Origin: CAZFQG01 sp964520785
Lineage (GTDB): Bacteria; Planctomycetota; Planctomycetia; Pirellulales; Thermoguttaceae
Assembly: GCA_964520785.1 (NCBI GenBank)
Contig: CAZFQG010000205.1
Coordinates: forward strand, 1-10,969
Direction: 5' to 3'
DNA: 10,969 nt
The notes below the pieces were generated by a model that was not told the origin of the DNA, made no database searches, and worked only from the letters and a program-made list of their open reading frames with translations. Below, in pieces: positions 7,671-10,969 of this stretch; position 1 is the first letter of the stretch; every line of letters begins with the position of its first letter. Position numbers and translations under genes: made by a program.

Positions 7671-7720
7671 CTCCCAATCCCCCCCCATCCTGGGAGCGGC
7701 ACGTCATCGAGACGACGTGC
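7671..7720. other. Two adjacent stem-loops between the membrane gene and the csx1-like gene
   Basis: Stem 1 pairs CTCCCA (7671-7676) with TGGGAG (7691-7696) around a 14-nt C-rich loop. Stem 2 pairs GCACGTC (7699-7705) with GACGTGC (7714-7720) around an 8-nt loop. On the minus strand stem 2 starts 17 nt after the stop of the membrane gene. No U tract follows, so they may mark an RNA processing or partial termination point rather than a classical terminator. The rest of the 210-nt gap (7527-7736) shows no gene. Confidence 0.4.
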
Positions 7721-7736
7721 GGAACCCCGGAAGCCC

Positions 7737-8282
7737 TCAGTCGGCCGGCAGGTCCGCCTCCGGTTTCTCGCGGGCCAGTCGCGAGGGGGGCGCCGCGGCG
7801 AGGAGGTCCATTGTCGGGACATGTTTCAGACGCTGTTCCACGAAGGCCTCGAAATTCCGCAAGGTGGTCACATCCTTGAGGTTCTCCGTCCGACTCGCCC
7901 AGATGTAGAAGCCGATGATCACGCAAAGCAGGACCAGGACCAACGTCGTCCAGTAGAGGCCGGGGTTGGCATAAAGTTGCTCCCGCTTCTGGAGGGCATG
8001 GAGCAGCTCGCCGTACTTCCTGGCGGCCTCCTCGTTGATGCTTACCCACTTATGCAACTGCGCCTCCGAAACGTCGCGCATTTCCGCCAGGCGTTCCTGT
8101 TCTTCCCGGTTGAATTCGGCCATCCGCGTGACGAGATCGTCCTTTTTCATGATCGTTCTCTGCTGCGGCAGCGCGACGAACAGAAGCATGATCAACAGGC
8201 CCGCGACGAGTCCGACGAGCCCGGCGGTCAGGGAGGCGTATTTGGGTTCGAATCTGAAATTGGTTTTTCGGTTTTCGGTCAT
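7737..8282 (-). CDS. Hypothetical two-TM coiled-coil membrane protein
   Basis: No family recognised. Start taken at 8282 (MTENRK), where AGGAG stands 7 nt upstream and the ATG overlaps the previous stop as ATGA; an ATG nine codons earlier lies inside the upstream gene. Length 181 aa. There is a short basic N-terminus, TM1 at about 16-38 (LTAGLVGLVAGLLIMLLFVAL), a charged probably helical or coiled-coil stretch at 44-104, TM2 at about 109-129 (GLYWTTLVLVLLCVIIGFYI), and a tail of about 50 residues. By the positive-inside rule both ends are probably cytoplasmic with the helical stretch outside, though this is not certain. It has no enzymatic motif. Coupled to a lipoprotein-like partner and placed directly before a CARF-HEPN gene, it may form an envelope complex in the CRISPR response; this is guilt by association. 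Confidence 0.8.
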   Translation of the reverse strand: MTENRKTNFRFEPKYASLTAGLVGLVAGLLIMLLFVALPQQRTIMKKDDLVTRMAEFNREEQERLAEMRDVSEAQLHKWVSINEEAARKYGELLHALQKREQLYANPGLYWTTLVLVLLCVIIGFYIWASRTENLKDVTTLRNFEAFVEQRLKHVPTMDLLAAAPPSRLAREKPEADLPAD

Positions 8283-8806
8283 TGATCCACTCCTAGGAAA
8301 TCGGCACATTCGGAAATCACGCGGACGATGTTCTCGCGCCTCTCTTTGCGCAGTGCGTGGTAGCGGAAGGCGAAGACGGCGCCGACCGACAGGGCGACGA
8401 AGACCAGCACGATCCAGACCGTTCTCTCGCCGGCAAAGGCGTTTTGCCGCATCGCCTCGAGCCGTTGCGGCTGTTCGACGACCTCCTCCAGCGCCAGCCG
8501 CTGTTTTTCGGACATGCTCAGTTCCATCCGGAAGTCGGCGAGCTTCTCTTCGAGAGCGGCCACGCGTTGGCGGTGCGACTCGCCCATTTCCTGTTCTTTC
8601 CGCTCATAGGTCGACTTCAAGGTCGCCACCTGTTGGTCGAAATCCTGTTTCGCCTTGCGCAACTCCTCTTCGGCCATCTCCTTGTTCTTCAACAGGGCCT
8701 GAATCCGGTCGTTGGCTCCCTCGAGCGTCGCGCGTTCCTCGGGGTCGGCGCCACAGCCGCAGAAGGCCGCACTGAGAATCAGCATGGGGATCGCGTGTTT
8801 CGTCAT
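8279..8806 (-). CDS. Hypothetical lipoprotein-like coiled-coil protein with C-terminal TM
   Basis: No family recognised. AGGA stands about 9 nt before the ATG at 8806. Length 175 aa. The N-terminus MTKHAIPMLILSAAFCGCGAD is a short signal sequence; C16 or, better with Gly before it, C18 could be a lipidated cysteine, though the lipobox is not canonical. Residues about 25-112 are very rich in Glu, Lys, Arg and Gln with heptad-like hydrophobics, a strong coiled-coil candidate. A single TM follows at about 129-147 (TVWIVLVFVALSVGAVFAF), then a short basic cytoplasmic tail (148-175). A protein anchored at both ends with a coiled coil between is unusual. It is the first gene of the run, and its stop overlaps the next start as ATGA, so the two membrane proteins are probably made together. 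Confidence 0.8.
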   Translation of the reverse strand: MTKHAIPMLILSAAFCGCGADPEERATLEGANDRIQALLKNKEMAEEELRKAKQDFDQQVATLKSTYERKEQEMGESHRQRVAALEEKLADFRMELSMSEKQRLALEEVVEQPQRLEAMRQNAFAGERTVWIVLVFVALSVGAVFAFRYHALRKERRENIVRVISECADFLGVDQ

Positions 8807-9385
8807 TCTCGGTTCCTTTCGGGCAGGGTTGTCGGATTCCCTAATAACCTACGGCGGTGGAGGGACCCGGGGCACCGAGGCCGCGGGCTTCGGATTTCGC
8901 CCTCCAAGAGACATACGGCGGCCGACCGGCCGGACTGACAAAGTTTTTAAGAAAACGGCCGAAGCGCAGCGAAGCAACCGAGCCGGACCGTCCCCTCGAC
9001 CCGCGTGTTGAAAAACCTCTGAACCTGGAACAATCCGAAACGTGTTCGAGGGTTGCCCCGGGGAATATCCGCTCTGACCGGCGACTCAGCGGAAGCGTCC
9101 GCCCTGATGTCTGGGGCATCACCGGGGCCTCTCCCCGGCCGGGTCGACCTGGCCCGGGGTCCGCGACGGTGCCTGTGCGTATATCCCCATTCTTTGGGCT
9201 ATTGGGGATTGCAGTCGGCGTCTGTTCCCGCCCTCGTTACGTGTAAATCCGCGTGGTCGGGCGTCTGGCAAAACCATTCACGCGGCCGCTGTAGTTCCTG
9301 GAAAGGTGCGGCACATCTCCTGCGGAACCGGCCATACGCATACAAACGGGCAACAAGGACAACCCCAAGCTACGCATGGCAAACG
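8807..9385. other. Non-coding gap between the gene run and the CRISPR array
   Basis: No convincing gene on either strand; short open frames here lack ribosome sites and recognisable sequence. The left part should hold the promoter of the minus-strand gene run. The best pair is TTGTCA (8941-8936) and TATGTC (8915-8910), but the 20-nt spacing is too long for a confident call. The right part (about 9177-9385) contains sequence resembling decayed CRISPR repeats, reported separately. Confidence 0.5.
9322..9351. repeat. Probable decayed CRISPR repeat beyond the left end of the array
   Basis: The last 20 nt (9332-9351) match the repeat at 15 of 20 positions, keeping CGCAT and ACGGGC; the first 10 nt are almost unrelated. 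The distance to the first clear repeat leaves 34 nt, exactly within the spacer lengths of the array. Two fainter candidates lie at about 9241-9262 (GT-x-x-AAATCC then CGGGC, with internal deletion) and about 9177-9206 (ATCCCCAT); these could be chance. Confidence 0.45.
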
Positions 9386-9480
9386 GAGACAATCCCCATG
9401 CGCATGGGGACGGGCGAAGTCTATCGGGAGGGGCTTGAGGAACCCGTAATGTAACAATCCCCATGCGCATGGGGACGGGC

Positions 9481-9649
9481 GAGTCGGACTACATCGGAGC
9501 TATGCTTGATCTTCGGGGTAACAATCCCCATGCGCATGGGGACGGGCGAAGTGTTACGCCCCAAGGCCAGAGTAGAACTTAGGTAACAATCCCCATGCGC
9601 ATGGGGACGGGCGAGTCGGACTACATCGGAGCTATGCTTGATCTTCGGG
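9481..9649. repeat. Duplicated spacer within the array (spacer 2 = spacer 4)
   Basis: The 37-nt spacer at 9481-9517 is repeated exactly at 9613-9649, 132 nt away, with one repeat, a different 35-nt spacer and another repeat between. This is the pattern left by unequal recombination between repeats or by repeat-mediated slippage. It lies at the old (left) end of the array. Confidence 0.97.
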
Positions 9650-9876
9650 GTAACAATCCCCATGCGCATGGGGACGGGCTGTGACTACTGTCATGATCTA
9701 AATGACATATAACGGTAACAATCCCCATGCGCATGGGGACGGGCGCAAAGACCTCGCCGTTTCACCCCAATTTGGCTAGTAACAATCCCCATGCGCATGG
9801 GGACGGGCGGTATAAACGGATATAGAACCACCACGGCTTTCTTTATGTAACAATCCCCATGCGCATGGGGACGGGC

Positions 9877-9916
9877 TTCTGTAACCCCCTGGAGGAACTA
9901 CTATGAACTATTATTC
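9877..9916. other. Spacer 8, containing a translation start signal
   Basis: The 40-nt spacer, the longest in the array, carries GGAGG (9891-9895), 7 nt, then ATG (9903-9905) on the plus strand, the layout of a bacterial translation start. A crRNA from the minus strand would pair with that message across its ribosome site. Confidence 0.6.
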
Positions 9917-10547
9917 GTAACAATCCCCATGCGCATGGGGACGGGCTACATGGTTGGCTCTTGGAGGGGGTGGAATTTGTTGTAACAATCCCCATGCGCA
10001 TGGGGACGGGCTACAGATTCCCAAAGCTTACGATCTTGGCCTATGGTAACAATCCCCATGCGCATGGGGACGGGCTCAATACTGATGAAATTCACGATAA
10101 ACTCCAGTCGCTGTAACAATCCCCATGCGCATGGGGACGGGCTGCTGGAGCAGGGTGGCGTCTGCGGCCGCGAGGTACTGTGTAACAATCCCCATGCGCA
10201 TGGGGACGGGCGTGGCCGCAGTATCCGGTCGCCGTCCATTCTCTCGCACGTAACAATCCCCATGCGCATGGGGACGGGCTCCTCTTGGGGCCCTACAGGG
10301 AAGCACTTCTGGAAGTAACAATCCCCATGCGCATGGGGACGGGCGTTCGACAGGTCGCATTACTTCACGCAATGGGAACAGGCGTAACAATCCCCATGCG
10401 CATGGGGACGGGCGAAATTCGCGGATATGGCTGAACGGGCGTTTAAGGAGGTAACAATCCCCATGCGCATGGGGACGGGCGACCGAACGGCAGACCTCCG
10501 AGCGATGGAAAGCCCATGTAACAATCCCCATGCGCATGGGGACGGGC

Positions 10548-10584
10548 AATTTGGAGGTGATTATGCGCGATCAGTTTTTCGTAG
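10548..10584. other. Spacer 18, containing a translation start signal
   Basis: GGAGG (10553-10557) stands 5 nt before ATG (10563-10565) on the plus strand; the following codons read MRDQFFV. As with spacer 8, a minus-strand crRNA would be antisense to the start of a gene. Confidence 0.6.
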
Positions 10585-10969
10585 GTAACAATCCCCATGC
10601 GCATGGGGACGGGCGGGAGGGCGAGGGTGGGGGCCGAACGGGCGATGCGTAACAATCCCCATGCGCATGGGGACGGGCTATATCAACTATAGCACACCTA
10701 TAATGGTTATAATCGTAACAATCCCCATGCGCATGGGGACGGGCGTCGAGATTAACTTTATGGCGAAGGGAAACTCCCGACGTAACAATCCCCATGCGCA
10801 TGGGGACGGGCGATTAGTGCGGCGTTGTCGGTCATTCTCTGTTCATGGTAACAATCCCCATGCGCATGGGGACGGGCCAAGATATAACGGGTTTTTTGCG
10901 ACGTTTTGTTGGTAACAATCCCCATGCGCATGGGGACGGGCGCTTAGCCCAAGGCATGGCGTTCTTAGG

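Larger units (their letters stand above)
9386..10941 (-). CRISPR. CRISPR array, 24 repeats of 30 nt, spacers 34-40 nt, continuing past the right edge
   Basis: On the plus strand each repeat is GTAACAAT, the perfect 16-nt palindrome CCCCATGCGCATGGGG, then ACGGGC. Repeats start at 9386, 9451, 9518, 9583, 9650, 9715, 9779, 9847, 9917, 9982, 10046, 10113, 10182, 10250, 10315, 10384, 10451, 10518, 10585, 10649, 10715, 10782, 10848 and 10912. All are identical except the first, which reads GAGACAAT at its left end. There are 23 complete spacers, and 28 nt of a likely 24th at the right edge. The core resembles type I-E repeats. The minus strand is the probable crRNA sense: that strand ends in ATTGTTAC, resembling the usual 8-nt handle, and the repeat variation sits at the left, as expected for the leader-distal end. 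The leader would then lie right of the window. Confidence 0.98.

Noticed and set aside
8807..9385. Possible CRISPR leader to the left of the array
   Set aside because: It is not AT-rich, the adjoining repeat is the only degenerate one, and decayed repeats seem to lie here; a leader on the right is more likely.
1..9385. Interference genes (cas10, cas7, cas5, cas8e, cas3) and cas6
   Set aside because: Looked for in all clear coding regions; none is present. They may lie outside the window.
9421..10915. Open frames on both strands with repeated HAHGDG or HAHGDC motifs
   Set aside because: They are translations of the CRISPR repeat with spacers in between; no ribosome sites and no coding role.

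Overview
This is a GC-rich bacterial window that reads as one CRISPR accessory locus. Nine protein genes lie on the minus strand, reading right to left from about 8806 to the left edge. To their right is a CRISPR array of at least 24 repeats (9386-10941) that probably runs past the right edge. The organism cannot be named from this sequence. The likely lipoprotein signal and high GC fit a Gram-negative-type bacterium; a planctomycete or deltaproteobacterium is only a guess.

Genes in transcription order: a lipoprotein-like coiled-coil membrane protein (8806-8279); a second membrane/coiled-coil protein coupled to it by ATGA (8282-7737); a CARF-HEPN ribonuclease of the Csx1/TM1812 (DxTHG) type (7526-6315); cas1 of type I-E character (6162-5338); overlapping cas2 of type I-E character (5350-5000); a Csm6-like CARF-HEPN protein of the TIGR02710 type (4983-3622); a 333-residue protein that may be a divergent sigma factor (3448-2447); an unrecognised 297-residue protein (2326-1433); and, coupled to it by ATGA, a protein with a Lon-type Ser/Lys protease domain that runs off the left edge (1436-1). 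This last gene is open to the window edge across 478 codons. No Cas10, Cas5-8, Cas3 or Cas6 gene is present in the window.

The array has a 30-nt repeat with a perfect 16-nt palindrome in a type I-E-like style, but its spacers vary from 34 to 40 nt, unlike a strict type I-E array. Repeat decay at the left end and the ATTGTTAC end of the repeat on the minus strand indicate minus-strand transcription with the leader off the right edge. Two spacers carry a Shine-Dalgarno sequence and ATG on the plus strand, so minus-strand crRNAs would be antisense to those messages, as RNA targeting requires.

Working model (inference): a type III interference complex encoded outside the window makes cyclic oligoadenylate. 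This activates the two CARF-HEPN RNases and, directly or indirectly, a Lon-like protease. The protease/unknown/sigma-like trio resembles the CalpL-CalpT-CalpS protease-anti-sigma-sigma pathway but is not an obvious copy. The membrane pair may add a cell-envelope output. The combination of I-E-like adaptation genes, two CARF-HEPN RNases, a membrane pair and a protease/sigma-like module is the main point of interest.
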